Positions 48,627 to 60,035 are shown, numbered from the stretch's first letter. The stretch is 64,000 nucleotides of DNA from Limnoperna fortunei (GCA_944474755.1 OX104114.1:79966623-80030622); one strand, 5' to 3'. The notes: generated by a model not told the origin, from the sequence alone. Program-made: numbers and translations.

Positions 48627-49690
48627 TCCAGCCTTTAAAAACGGCGACAAACACGACCCAATTAACTACAGGTCCGTTTTTTAACCTGCATATGTAATGT
48701 AGTCCTTGAGGGTATAACATTTGAAAACGTACCTGTAACATATGGTGTCCCTCAAGGCATAGTACTTGGTCCGATATTATTTTCTTCTTCCAGTAAATGC
48801 CACACAGTAACTTAAGGTTGTTTGCTGATGGCAGCATAATCTATATAGAAATAAGAACGCCTATTCAAAGATTGTCAAAAACTGGAAGAAGATCTCCAAT
48901 CTAATTAAAATTAAATCTTTCACTTGCTTCTCCCTTTTTGTTATTGGTCGCTGCGTTATAACTACACGCAGCGACCATAGCAAAAAGGGGTGAGCAAGTG
49001 AAAGATTTAATTTTAATTAGATTTTAAGTAGATTGGAATATCTCGTACCGGCTGGCAAGTGGGAAAAAGATTGGTTGATGCACTTTAACCCTGGTAATTG
49101 CAACATTCTGTGTATTACACAAAAACGAAATCCACAGCAAAAGCAAATCAATCTTTAGGCTTTAAAAGAAGAAATCTCAAAATCTCATCTGAAAAAGTAA
49201 AATCTCATGCATACAAAGATCTAGTCTGGAATCCACACCAAAAACAGCAAATCAATCAAAATCGACGCAGAGCGACCCGCTCTACATGTAGTTGGTATCA
49301 TACATAATACAAGCTCAGTAACAGATGTGTACAGATTCAATTAAATTTGCACTATTTTAATTCCGACGTCTTAGATAAATATTAGTTTTCTTTTATAAAA
49401 TTCTTTTGTACTCACATAGTAGCGTAGCAATTTTTCTATATCAGTATCAACATCAAACATACTTATACCATCATACGGTAGAACACTACACAGCAAACCC
49501 CATTCTTACAAACACATCTGCCGCCATACATGAAAATACTGCTATAAATATTCATTTTCCCAATACAATTACACAATGGAATAAACTGCCACAAAAATTT
49601 ACTCCAGCCTCTACGGTTGAGGGATTTAAGAGTCTGGTCAATGAACCAGCTCTTATTCCCATTTTCTACTCACAACTCCAAAAGCTATAA
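48627..49690 (+). pseudogene. LINE ORF2 relic (RT to C-terminus)
   Basis: Recognisable pieces in several frames appear in the right order: VMPVF...NGDKHDPINYR, VTYGVPQGIVLGPILF, LRLFADGSIIY (FADD changed to FADG), WEKDWLMHFNPGNCNI, LGFKRRNLKISSEKVKSHAY, and the C-terminal HFPNTITQWNKLPQKFTPAS. A MITE at 48898-49026 splits it. Much of the RT palm is deleted. It is an old copy. Confidence 0.75.
48898..49026. mobile_element. MITE-like near-perfect palindrome inside the LINE relic
   Basis: AATCTAATTAAAATTAAATC at the left is mirrored exactly by GATTTAATTTTAATTAGATT at the right. The arms (about 58 bp) continue through TTTCACTTGC and GGTCGCTGCGT around an 8-base centre, with few mismatches. It interrupts the LINE relic between FADGSIIY and WEKDWLM. 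Confidence 0.85.
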
Positions 49691-50131
49691 TTACATTATT
49701 ATATGTCTCTGAAAGAAGACATTTTTTTCTATTATCACATTGGATTTTTTTTTTTGAAAGTTGGCAGTCATCATTTAAATATTCAAAACTCATAATTTTA
49801 GACGTTCGGCGTATGATCTTCAATATAGTGAAGGAACGCTAGAAACAGAAAGAAGATTATGTCAGTCAAAATTAAAGTTGCAAGAGCAACCTTGACAAAA
49901 ATTGAAGCACTATTTCATCCAACAACACCTATTTATTAGTCTGTTCTCGGGTAAAAAATATCGATATGGTTTTTACACCAGTAAACTACTTTTATCAATA
50001 GGTTCCCGTTCACGAATGAGAGCTTATATTCTTTCTATCTATCTTCTGATTTCCGCCGCACTCGGTCAATCAATGACTATAACGTGCCGTTGCATGGGTG
50101 GCTTTACAAAAGAAAAGAAAACAAATAAAAA

Positions 50132-50227
50132 ATCATCCTCACAAGTCAGGTTTATGAGTCCACATGTGTCCACGAAAGGGATACGTGGACGCATGTGGAC
50201 ACAGAAACCCTGACTTGTGAGGATGAT
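50132..50227. mobile_element. short hairpin element
   Basis: ATCATCCTCACAAGTCAGG pairs with CCTGACTTGTGAGGATGAT, and inside it GTCCACATGTGTCCACG pairs with CGTGGACGCATGTGGAC. Total length is 96 bp, with no coding. Confidence 0.8.
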
Positions 50228-50324
50228 AAAAATTGTGATGACAAATATTTACAGTGAACCTTTTTTTTTCAATTATTATTAATATATTATATAATTTTAA
50301 TAAAACTATTTTCACTACACATAT

Positions 50325-52352
50325 TTATATGAGATGAGAAAGAGCAAATGCTGGGATCTGCTCTTTAAAGCTGTCTACGGTTGTACAAAGGACTGCTGAT
50401 ATTGGGAGCATATTCCATTGTACAATAGTGTGCGGATATAATGAGAATTTGTAAGAGTCTTTGTTTGAAATGATAGGGATGCTTGTTTCAGGTTCGGGTG
50501 TCTGATGGAATGAGTAGGTTGTCTGATGGAATGAGTAGGTTTGATGGATAGATTGCAAGTTGATGGTAGTTATTTTATAAAATATACTATTAATCTTGTT
50601 TGTATGCGTCTGATTTGTAAAGGTGGTCATTGAAGTTTTTCTAACATGTCTGAAACTGAGCTTGTGTTATGAAATCTTTTGCATGTAAACCTTGCCGTCC
50701 TGCGTTTGATCATTTCAATTGGATTTATTTGTTTTTTATTGTGTGGGTCCCATACACTTGAGCTATATTCGAGTTTCGGTCTTACTAACGACATATATGC
50801 TCGTTCTTTAATTTTTCTTGATGGTATTTTAAGGTTATGTGTTAAGAAATTTAATTATCTGCTTTCATTTGCTATGATGTTATCTATGTGTTTGTTCCAT
50901 TTCAGGTCTGACTGTATAGTGATGCCAAGATATTTTGTGGATGTTTCAGTTGTAAGGGACCGGTCATTATTTATCTCCAGGGGGGGGGCGGCAAAAAGAT
51001 GGGGGGTCATCAAAATTTAGCTGACTATTAGAGGGTGGGTCGTCACTATTTAGCTGACTATTAGAGGGTGGGTCGTCACTATTTTTTTAGTAATTCAACC
51101 GGGGGTTCACGATTTTTTAATATAATATTTTCAACTATTAAAAAAATTTATCTAGCCTCGCTTCACTCGGCATGTACAGAAGAAAAATATTATTAATGAT
51201 CTGAATTTCACAGAAATGAAATCTGGTTATAGTGAGATGGGTGGGGTGGGTGGGGTGTGATTTTCAATAAACAATTTCTCAGGAACTATTAATGGAAAGG
51301 TTCTGAAATTTTTATGCAGATTCCAGGGGGTGGTTATGGTACTTAAGATTCCTATTCGGGTCTGTCTGAAATATACTTCCTGTTCAACGGAATTTGTGTT
51401 TTTCGGTCTTTGACCTTGTTTTAAGTATAGAATGATATGATCACAACTGTTCAAGTTTGTAGAAAACGTGTGGTGGTTTTGCTACACATATATTTTAGAA
51501 ACAAAAACATGACCAATACAGATCAAATGATTTCTCACTCCAATATTATTTATATGACAGTACGATGAGTTGCATTTAAATATCTTTATTATTAGAATAA
51601 TATGTAACTGTAACATTGAGTAAAAATACTAAATGTAAATAAACACAAAATAAAATTTTAAGCTGGACAACAACTTTAGTATTCTGTATGTAACCATTTC
51701 AAGGCATACAACAAAGGCATCCTAAAGGGGGGGGTCAGATTTTTTAAGGCACTTCTAAGAGAGGGGTCAGTGATTTTAACAAATATAAAAATGGGGGGGG
51801 GTCAGTAATATTTTATCATTTATAAATTACAATTTGCCGCCCCCCCCTGGAGGGATGTTCTTTTTGATGAAATTCGCAAGATGGAACATTTGTTTGGGTG
51901 GAAAGACATTAGCCAGTCTTTTTCCCATTTTGCGGCTGCATTAAGATCTTGTTGAAGTTTTAGTGCATCTTCCTTGTTTCTGGTGTTTCTGTAAATAATG
52001 CTATCATCTGCAAATAATCTTAACGTACTATGTTGTAAATATTCTGGGAAATTATTAATGTATATTACAAAATGTATTGGTCCTAGTACCGTGAACTGCG
52101 GTACGCCAGAGGTTACAGCAATTTTTCAGATTTTTGGCTTCGAGAATAACTGTATGCGTTCGATCATGTAAAAGGTCGCCAATCCATTTCAGATCATTTC
52201 AGGATATTGTTTTTAATGCCATAATATTCTAGTTTGTAAGGTAGTCGTTTGTAAGGGACTTTGTCAAAAGCTGTGGCAAAGTCCATCACAATAATATCAG
52301 TTTGTATATTTTGGTTGTTGTCTTTTGCAAAGTCATGTCTTTGTTTATTTTC
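50325..52352 (-). pseudogene. LINE C: minus-strand non-LTR retrotransposon ORF2, interrupted
   Basis: On the minus strand, reading from 52352 downward, the pieces are MDFATAFDKVP-like, LKWIGDLLHDRTHTVILEA, SGVPQFTVLGPIHFVIYINN (altered VPQG motif), LRLFADDSIIYRN, WLMSFHPNKCSILRI, then after an 878-bp inserted element TKYLGITIQSDLKWNKHI, PKLEYSSSVWDPHNKKQI, and the C-terminus with FSLYPHTIVQWNMLP, ending at 50325. It has several shifts and stops. Its 5' edge lies head to head with LINE B at about 52352. The endonuclease region is missing. Confidence 0.82.
50975..51852. mobile_element. TIR element with G-run termini, inserted in LINE C
   Basis: The left end contains CCAGGGGGGGGGCGGCAAA (50977-50995) and the right end TTTGCCGCCCCCCCCTGG (51833-51850), inverted repeats of about 20 bp. 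The LINE C reading frame resumes on both sides, so this is an insertion. The interior has repeated GGGTGGGTCGTCACTATTTAG and GGGGGGGTCAGT motifs and no coding. No clear target duplication was seen. Confidence 0.75.
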
Positions 52353-53192
52353 AGAATTTGAAGCCTATTTGTTAATTGAAAATCCAGACATTATAGGACT
52401 GTGTGAACTATTTCCCAAAAATTCATCAGATAATCATAATATTGAAAATATTAGCTTGAATGGGTATTCGAAATTTGTGCCAACTAACCAAGGAGATAGA
52501 GGTATAATTTTATTTATAAGGAATAACCTTAAAGTACATGAAGTAAAGATATTGGATTACTCCTTTCAGGAAGCTATATGGTGTGAAGTTATTATAAAAA
52601 ACAATGACAAATTATTAATTGGTTTGATATATAGAAGCCCTTCTTCATCAGTTGAGAACAATGATAAGCTTATATCAGTAATAAACAATATTGGACTAAA
52701 GTACTCCCACTACTTATTTTTTGGAGATTTTAACTTCAAAGAAATTGACTGGAACAGCTTAGAAGTATCAGCTGTAGTAAATCATCCATCTACTAAATTC
52801 TTAAAATGTATTCTTGACAATTTCCTATTTCAACATGTAAAGTCAATACCCGCTTTAGAGAGGGCCAACAACCAAGCTGTTTGGATCTCATTTTCACAAA
52901 TGAAGAAAATATGATTGACCTTGACTCATTAGTAATTGATTCACCTCTAGGAAAAAGTTATCATGCTGTTATTTGTTTTAACTATATATGTTATGTTGAG
53001 AATAATAACAATATGCAGAATAAGTTTCAGTATTTTAAAGGACACTATAATGCTATACGTGACGATTTAGATGTCATAGATTGGGACAATGTACTTAAAA
53101 ATAAAGACGTAAATGAAATGTGGATTACTTTTAAATCTTTATTGTTTGAGAGCATAGAATACCTAAGGCTAGAAGCAACAGTAAGTTTATAA
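52352..53192 (+). pseudogene. LINE B ORF2, AP-endonuclease portion
   Basis: The translation shows LLIENPDIIGLCELFPKNSS, GDRGIILFIRNNL, LIGLIYRSPSSS, YLFFGDFNFKEIDW (catalytic-region motif) and, after a frameshift near 52900, LDLIFTNEENM. The open frame from 52261 includes about 30 residues read antisense from LINE C, which are not part of this protein. Confidence 0.85.
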
Positions 53193-53206
53193 ACCCCCCT
53201 CTATGG

Positions 53207-55121
53207 ATGGACAGGAAAGCAAAGGCAGCTATATTGAAAAAACGTAGAACATGGAATAAATACACGCATGCACCATCTAGAGAAAAACATAGAAAATATA
53301 CTAGTGCAAGGAATATTTGTGCAAACACCATTAGGGATAGTAAAAAATCTTATGAAAAGAAAGTGGCAACTGAAGCTAAAACAAATCCAAAGTCTTTCTG
53401 GAAATATATAAATCAAAGCTCAAAACTAAACCTGGTATAGGCAGTTTTGAAAAAGCCGACGGAAATTTAGTATATGAAGACATAGATAAAGCCAAACTAC
53501 AGAACGAATACTTTTCTAGTGTATTTACTCGTACTGATGATCTAAATGAAACAATTAATACTAAAGAGATGGATTCTTTACTATTAGATATATCAGTAAC
53601 TACCGAAGATGTGCTAAAGAAATTGTCAATAATTAATATAGATAAATCTGCAGGTAATGACAATCTTCACCCAAAAGTACTGTTTGAAGTTCGACATAGT
53701 ATAAGTTACCCACTACATAAGATGATAATAAGTCCTTTGCTGAAGGAGTATTACCTGATGAATGGAAAACTTCAATCATTTCACCAATTTTTAAAAACAA
53801 AGGAGACAAGAAACAGGCTTGCAATTATCGTCCTATAAGTTTAACTTCAGTAGTTTGTAAGATATGCGAATCAATGATACGTGACAGAATGATGAACCAT
53901 CTGATAGTAAACAATTTATTATCTGACAGTCAATAAGGTTTCAGACCAGGAAGATCCTGCGCTATACAACTTTTAGAAATTCTTGATGAATGGTCCGTTT
54001 TATTAGATTCTTCCTATCCTGTTGACAATATTTATTTGGACTTCAGTCGAGCCTTTGATTCAGTTCCTCATGAACGTTTATTACTGAAACTACATAGCCT
54101 TGGCATTCAATGGAATATGCTTAAATGGATTAAAAGTTTTTTAACAGACAGATCACAACGTGTCCGTATTAATGACAAATACTCGCCTTTGGCAGATGTT
54201 ATAAGTGGGGTCCCACAAGGTAGTGTCCTTTATCCTGTTTTATTCGTTACTTTCATAAACGATTTACCTGACACTGTATCTGGTCTAGTGAAAATATTTG
54301 CAGACGACTCTAAAATATACTCTTCTGTCATTAATGAAGAACGGCATCAAACATTACAGAACGATTTAGACAAATTGTCTGATTGGTCAAGAAAATGAAA
54401 ACTTTCTTTCAATGCAACAAAATGTAAAGTCATGCACTTTGGAACTAATAATAGTGAAGAAAGATATACAATGTTAGATAACTCAGATAACTATGTTCAA
54501 GTTCAACAAGTAATTGAAGAAAAGATTTAGGAGTAACTTTTGAGCCTAACCTGAAATTCGACAAACATATTAATAATTCAGTTAATAAAGCTCAGCGTGT
54601 TTTTATCCATGATTCGTCGTTGCTTTGATTATATGGAAAAAGATATGTTTTTAGTCTTATATAAATCGATAATACGTCCGCTACTGGAATATTGTACACC
54701 AGTATGGTCCCCATATTTGAAAAAAGACATACGCAAGATTGAGAGCATTCAGCGTCGAACTACAAAACTGGTTCCAACAGTGAAAAATCTCAGTTATGAA
54801 AATAGATTAAAATCTCTTGGTCTGCCAACTTTGGAATACAGGCGTGATCGATACGACATGATCCAAGTATATAGAGCACTTCATAAAATCGATGATATTA
54901 AATGGCAAAATATGTTTACTTTATCAACTAACCAAACCCGTGGACACCAATTTAAATTAGTCAAGAAGAGATGTAACACAACTCAGCGTCTGAATACTTT
55001 TTCTATGCGTATTGTAGATCAGTGGAATAGCCTTTTAGAAAGTACAGCCAAATCTATTAACATCTTCAAAAGTCAATTAAACAAAGAAAATTGGAATGCG
55101 AAGAAGTTTACTCCAACTTAA
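53207..55121 (+). pseudogene. LINE B ORF2, reverse transcriptase and C-terminal portion
   Basis: In order: AKAAILKKRRTWNKY, KSFWKYINQSSK, DKSAGNDNLHPKVL, NYRPISLTSVVCKICESMI, SQ-stop-GFRPGRSCAIQLL, IYLDFSRAFDSVPHERLL, ISGVPQGSVLYPVLF, KIFADDSKIYS (catalytic FADD), then stop in place of the usual tryptophan at 54396-54398, KLSFNATKCKVMHFG, and the C-terminal block SIIRPLLEYCTPVWSPY to the stop at about 55121. It is inactive as read. Confidence 0.87.
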
Positions 55122-55402
55122 TCTGTATTGCTATGCAGTGGACATATTTTTGATATTTGTTATGAGCTTTATCCGTCTTATGAACTGACTTTTATATTCT
55201 ATAGTATTTTGTCATTTTACCATTCTACACGAGGAATTGTAAACTCAACTGCTTACCATTTGCACAAAGATAAACAAAGTTCAATTCAACATGCGCTAGG
55301 GTTTTATAAGTCATATAACAAGTTTTAAAGCGAGGTGACTACAGAAGTCTGAAGACTTATAATGACGTCACACAGATCAAGGTATCAAGGTATTAAGGTA
55401 TT

Positions 55403-55778
55403 ATCAACGAGCTATTAAATTAACTCTATTTGAAAATACCGCCATTCTTACTAAGGGAAGCTACTCTAACTATCTGCAACGCGATATTAAAAAAGAAGAA
55501 TAAATATATATAATCAATTTCATTTTTTAAAGTTAAAAAATATTTGAAGCAATAAAGTGTTGTTTTTGTTTTGTTTGACGATAGAAAGGTATAATATTTT
55601 GGTCTTATTTGGTGCAGAACTATTGTCCGCCATAGTTTCACTTTTTGCAGATCATGCCGGAGTTTTCGGAAAAATTTTGATCTTTGTTCAATGATTTGAC
55701 AGTTAAAACTGAACAATTTATTCAGTAAAAAAATCTGAATAAGAAATACATGGTATACAGTTTAATTACATATTTAAG
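55403..55778. promoter_or_regulatory. upstream region of the presumed PSMD3 gene
   Basis: About 375 bp lies between the 3' end of LINE B and the ATG at 55779. It should contain the promoter and 5' UTR if the exon call is right. No certain TATA or CCAAT element was seen. Confidence 0.3.
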
Positions 55779-55923
55779 ATGGTGAAAAACACGGATGTGG
55801 AGATGAAAGAGACGCCAAGTCCTGGCAAAACCAAGAAGACGGATCCTAAAATTGAAGATGTTGCAATGGAAGAAGTTGAAACGGAAGAACCCAAAAAAGA
55901 TCCTGATCTGCTAACCCTTGAAG
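55779..55923 (+). CDS. PSMD3: probable first coding exon of 26S proteasome non-ATPase subunit 3 (Rpn3)
   Basis: ATG at 55779 opens 48 codons: MVKNTDVEMKETPSPGKTKK, an acidic and lysine-rich middle, then DPDLLTLE. A split codon G follows before GT at 55924. Human PSMD3 has a charged, poorly conserved N-terminus with DVEMKE and then TVTLEDIKEHV; here VEMKE and LTLE(D) occupy the same places, and splicing to a following exon would restore the D. Rpn3 is a PCI-domain subunit of the proteasome lid. Without splicing the frame stops after three more codons. The donor GTTCTT is weak and no later exon is in the window, so the call rests on about ten residues. Confidence 0.45.
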
Positions 55924-56143
55924 GTTCTTTCTAACACTTCTGTACACATTAGAAATGAAAATGTCATGAATACTGAGCTTTGCTACCAAAAACAACGTCA
56001 CAAGTCACAAAGGCATATGCAACAACAGTGAACACATTGTTATTTCTTAAAAAAGTAGCGAATATCCCTAAGTCCTTGTATTTAATAGCCTACATACTTC
56101 CACTTCAGTTGTCTTTACCTTAAACTAAAGTGCTACGTATTAA

Positions 56144-56915
56144 CAGTGTGGGAAACAATTTTTTTTTCCAGCTAGCCATCCTGGCCAGTACCAAAACAAT
56201 AGTACTCGCCGAATTTATGATCTACTAGTCTAAGTTGGCGAGTAGTTTTCAAACTTACTAGCCAACATACAATATCAATTCTCCTTCTCTGAGAAAAATC
56301 TGTAATTCATTTTGTTTTTGGATTGATTAAAAACTTTTCCATATTTGAGTTGTAATTTTGGCGCCCATAGCACTATTTGCCATACAAAAATAAAAACCAC
56401 ATTTCCGACCTTGTACTAATTAATGAAATTGGTCTAATAACTTCATTTCTTCTCATTCCGTAATAATTTTAATTTCTTACATCATATTTCACCTGGGATA
56501 AATGGAAAATCTAGTTATTTCGGTAATATAAATTGTTTTAAATAAAGAAATTAAAAAAATAAAATTACGATTATGGCAATCGGAGATAGGGATCACCGCA
56601 TAGTTTTTAGCCCTACCGGTGAAAAAAACGGAAGTTAAAACAAGTTTATCGTGGTCAAAAATTGTTTTTGTTTATAATTAAAATGTAGTTAATTACTCTT
56701 ATAAACGAACTATATATATAGAAACATCGTGAATAACATCGTTAACGTTCAGTTATGGTGCATTTATCATCAAGTAAGCCTGGATTGTTACATTTTCTTA
56801 GAACTCTCCAGATAATTTCAGCTCGCCAAACTGACGAGTAGCAGTTGATCTGAGCTCGCCAAAATTCTTCTCTACTCGCATTGGGCGAGTTGGCGAGCGG
56901 CCGTTTCCCACACTG
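56144..56915. mobile_element. non-autonomous TIR element with CAGTGTGGGAAAC ends
   Basis: CAGTGTGGGAAAC (56144-56156) and GTTTCCCACACTG (56903-56915) are perfect 13-bp inverted repeats. TATTAA flanks both sides (56138-56143 and 56916-56921). Subterminal ACTCGCC/GGCGAGT motifs occur near both ends. There is no transposase. The layout suggests a hAT-like class, though the duplication seen is 6 bp. Confidence 0.8.
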
Positions 56916-57021
56916 TATTAATATGCGAGCGAAGCGAAGCTCACTTATGTACAGAGTCTGCCACGAGACCCAAAATATGATCATTGAAAAAAAAAACCTG
57001 GGCTACTCGGAATGCGCTGCA

Positions 57022-57978
57022 GGACGTTTCAACCCATAACCAAAACGGACCATTACCAAATCGGACCATAACCAAATCGGACTACCGAAAACATATAATA
57101 GTATATACAACTATTATCAACAAATAATTATTTAAAAAATATTATAATCGACAAATAATTCACATATTTTAATAACAATTAATTAAAAAGAATAATAATT
57201 ACCATTTTTAAAGTTTTACAATGATTATTCATTATAAACTAATAATTAAAATTGAATGATTATAAGAAATATATAATGATTATAAGAAATGATTATTATA
57301 ACATAATTAAGAGAAATTCAGATAATTAAGATTTTTCATACTTTTGATCATAGTTTGCAATGTAATGCAGGCTTGGATTGGGTTGACCAAATGAGGTTTG
57401 ATTACAGAAACCGTAATAATGAGAAATTTGTATAAAAACAACGAAATGCCTTTGATCTTTTAATCATAAATGATAAAAGGCCATGGGATTGTTACCATTC
57501 CTTATTCATCTCAGACAGACCACTGTGTTGATTGCAACAGAAAAGTGACAGCAAGGCAACATGCATTCTGTTGATTTTGTTATATGAACTGTCATTGATG
57601 TTATTAAAAAATAAAATTATCTTCAATATCTTTATGGATTTTTTTAATTTATAGATATTCTATGGGAATATACAATATACAATTAAGATAATCCAAATAA
57701 AGTGTTAAAAACCAACAATTATAATTAGGTTACGATGTGTTGATAAGAAATTAAGATAACAATTACACTGATTGGATTGCATCAAATTAAACAAAAAACA
57801 TATTCAAATGTTGAAACACATTAAAAAGAGAAACTAAGCAAACATATATAACATATTTATACTTATTTTTACTTTTTTTCTGGTGGTCCGTTTTTGGTTA
57901 TGGTCCGTTTTGGTATAGTCCGATTTGGTTATGGTCCGATTTAGTTATGGTCCGTTTTGGTTATGGGATGAAATGTCA
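57022..57978. mobile_element. foldback element with GGACCATAACCAAAxC repeats in its arms
   Basis: The left arm CCCATAACCAAAACGGACC (57033-57051) is mirrored exactly at 57949-57967. Beyond that, each arm carries tandem variants of the roughly 15-bp motif GGACCATAACCAAAT, three on the left and about five in reverse on the right. The centre is AT-rich and non-coding. Confidence 0.8.
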
Positions 57979-58155
57979 TGTAATCATGGAATGCATTGGT
58001 AATTTACGAAAATAATTTTGCTTTTTTTTTAGAAACAGCTTTATAAAATTAAAGTGTTTATTTTTGAAATTACTACAAAAATGCCAGACAAATTTTTTTC
58101 AATCTGAAACGCTGTATTTGAAAGTTTTTGTGACGTCACCAACACTCGCATTTTT

Positions 58156-58412
58156 GGCAGTCCGAGAATCCTCTGCCGTCCAACGCTTTCTTTTTTTTTG
58201 CGTGGGATTTCAGAGAGCTCTCCATAAACAAAACAGCAGATTTTTCGACACCAGTCTGGGTCTGCAAATTTCATTGTTTACAGATGTTAATAAACATTTT
58301 TGTCCATTTAAACTTTTGTGTCGCAAAATCTGCTGTTTTGCTTATGGAGAGCTCTATGACGTCCCACGCAAAAAAAAAAAGCGTTGGACAGCAGAGGATT
58401 CTCGGACTAGCA
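58156..58412. mobile_element. MITE-like inverted repeat
   Basis: AGTCCGAGAATCCTCTGC, GTCCAACGC, GAGAGCTCTCCATAA and AAACAGCAGATTTT on the left are mirrored in order on the right (AAAATCTGCTGTTTT, TTATGGAGAGCTC, GCGTTGGAC, GCAGAGGATTCTCGGACT). The arms are about 100 bp with small differences. Short open frames in both strands here are products of the palindrome. Confidence 0.85.
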
Positions 58413-58525
58413 TTTTTAGCTGCGCCTACATTCATATTTGTATTAAAGGATCAAATGTTACTAACAATAAAGGATTTTAATATAAATATAGCTGAATTGT
58501 ATTGGTCTTTGTTGTGGTATCGTAA

Positions 58526-60035
58526 TGACTCGCCCCACTCTCGAGTCGACCCATCACATGTCGCCCGTATTAATAACGAGTCACCCTGCATTTAATAAAG
58601 ACTCGCCCCACTCAATAACGACTCGCCCACACATATGTAAAATACATAAATTTATAATATAAATTTATATATTTGATACTTTATAATGTAAATAAATATA
58701 TTGATAGTAAAAAATTTTTTAATTTGTGTATATTTTACTGCTTGGTGTTTTAATTGGCCGTGGATCTCTAGGAGATTAAAGTGAACTCGTGTTCACTTAT
58801 TTAATTAATTATGAAAATTATAATTGAATGTTTGCTTGTTTACAATCGTGATTAACTTTGATAGGATTAACAGTTTGAAATAATTTAAAGTTATTTGTCT
58901 TTATTTAAAATGTTTGTTTGGAGTAACAGCTTGTTCATATTTCTGCTACTGCAGTATTTTCCCGCATATATGAAATATAAGAAGCAAGATTGTAATGTTT
59001 TAATCAATTTATTATCTATATTTACACAATATGATAGATCCACAGCCAATTAAAACACCTAGCAGTAAAATATACGCAAATTAAAAAAATTATATTATAA
59101 AGGGGTCACCGCACTCTAAAAAAGTAGGGAGAAGTGACTTTTCCCTGGCAGCTAAACAGGGAGAAATCAGGCCCTGATAGGGAGACTTCAGGAGACACTA
59201 GGGAGAAGTCAGGGGGACTGACAAATAATTAATTTCGCAGTAGTTACATACATTTTTCATTATTTACATCAATTTCCAGGGTTATTTCTCTTGTGTTTTA
59301 AAACCATAACACAATTAGATTCAGTTTTTTTTCTTTCTTTTTCATGGTATGCAATATCAAACAGCACATAACCTTTTTGTACTGATCCAAATTGCTTCAT
59401 GGGACACCCATATACAGAACTTATCATGATGTCAATTATTACTATACATCTTTATTCTTAAAGTACAATATTGTTAAAGTACAATACTCTTTGAAAGAAC
59501 TGAAGTTTGAAGCCAATTAAAAGTGTTTGTTTATCAAAAATATTACTTTTTTTCATTATGGGCTGTTGTACATTACTTTTCTTCGTTGTTCACTTCCGGT
59601 AATTAGTCACATCCAGTAAATAAACAAATGACGCGTAATACATTTAAAAGACGTAAATCGTTTGAAAATATGTTAAATACACATATTGTTTGCCGTTTTT
59701 TATTGGAATTACACATTTACTGATAAATTGGTAGTCAGGGTGAAGTATTTGGACCAGATTTACAAGTTTCTTATGTGAACCATCGGGCGACTTGAGGGAA
59801 ATGACAAGGCGACTTCGACTTCGCTTTTGAGGCGCCTTAGGGCGACTTTGGAACCTAGTAGGGCGACTTTGTCGCCCACTTCGCCCAGTGTGGTGAGCCC
59901 TGACTGTCAATATTATTTATAATATAAAGTATTTAAAATATAACTTATTTTATAAATTTATATATTTTACATATTTGGGACGAGTCGTTATTGAGTTGGG
60001 CGATTCGATATTAAATGTGGGGGCGAGTCGTTATA
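58526..60035. mobile_element. foldback element with ACGACTCGCCC motifs, carrying a nested insertion
   Basis: The left arm (about 58526-58785) has several ACGACTCGCC-type motifs, then AAATTTATAATATAAATT and TTTTACTGCTTGGTGTTTTA. Its mirror on the right is split in two, 59030-59100 (ATTAAAACACCTAGCAGTAA) and 59904-60035 (CGAGTCGTTATTGAGTTGGG). The intervening 59101-59903 is another element. Without that insertion the element would be about 700 bp. Confidence 0.75.
59101..59903. mobile_element. GGGAGAAGT-family TIR element, nested copy
   Basis: The left end AGGGGTCACCGCAC pairs imperfectly with the right end GTGTGGTGAGCCCTGA. It has the same layout as the element at 9412: GGGAGAAGT repeats after the left end and GGCGACTT/TCGCCC repeats before the right end. 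It lies inside the right arm of the foldback at 58526-60035. Confidence 0.7.

Larger units (their letters stand above)
52352..55402 (+). mobile_element. LINE B: CR1/Jockey-type non-LTR retrotransposon, 5' truncated
   Basis: It runs from the endonuclease N-terminal region to a 3' end with AAGGTATCAAGGTATTAAGG near 55380, a short tandem 3' terminus as in CR1/L2-type LINEs. All major ORF2 blocks are present but split by shifts (near 52900, 53190, 53430 and 53735) and two in-frame stops (about 53934 and 54396). It lies head to head with LINE C. Confidence 0.88.

Noticed and set aside
58041..58595. Overlapping open frames on both strands
   Set aside because: They arise from the inverted-repeat element at 58156-58412 and encode mirrored, motif-free peptides.
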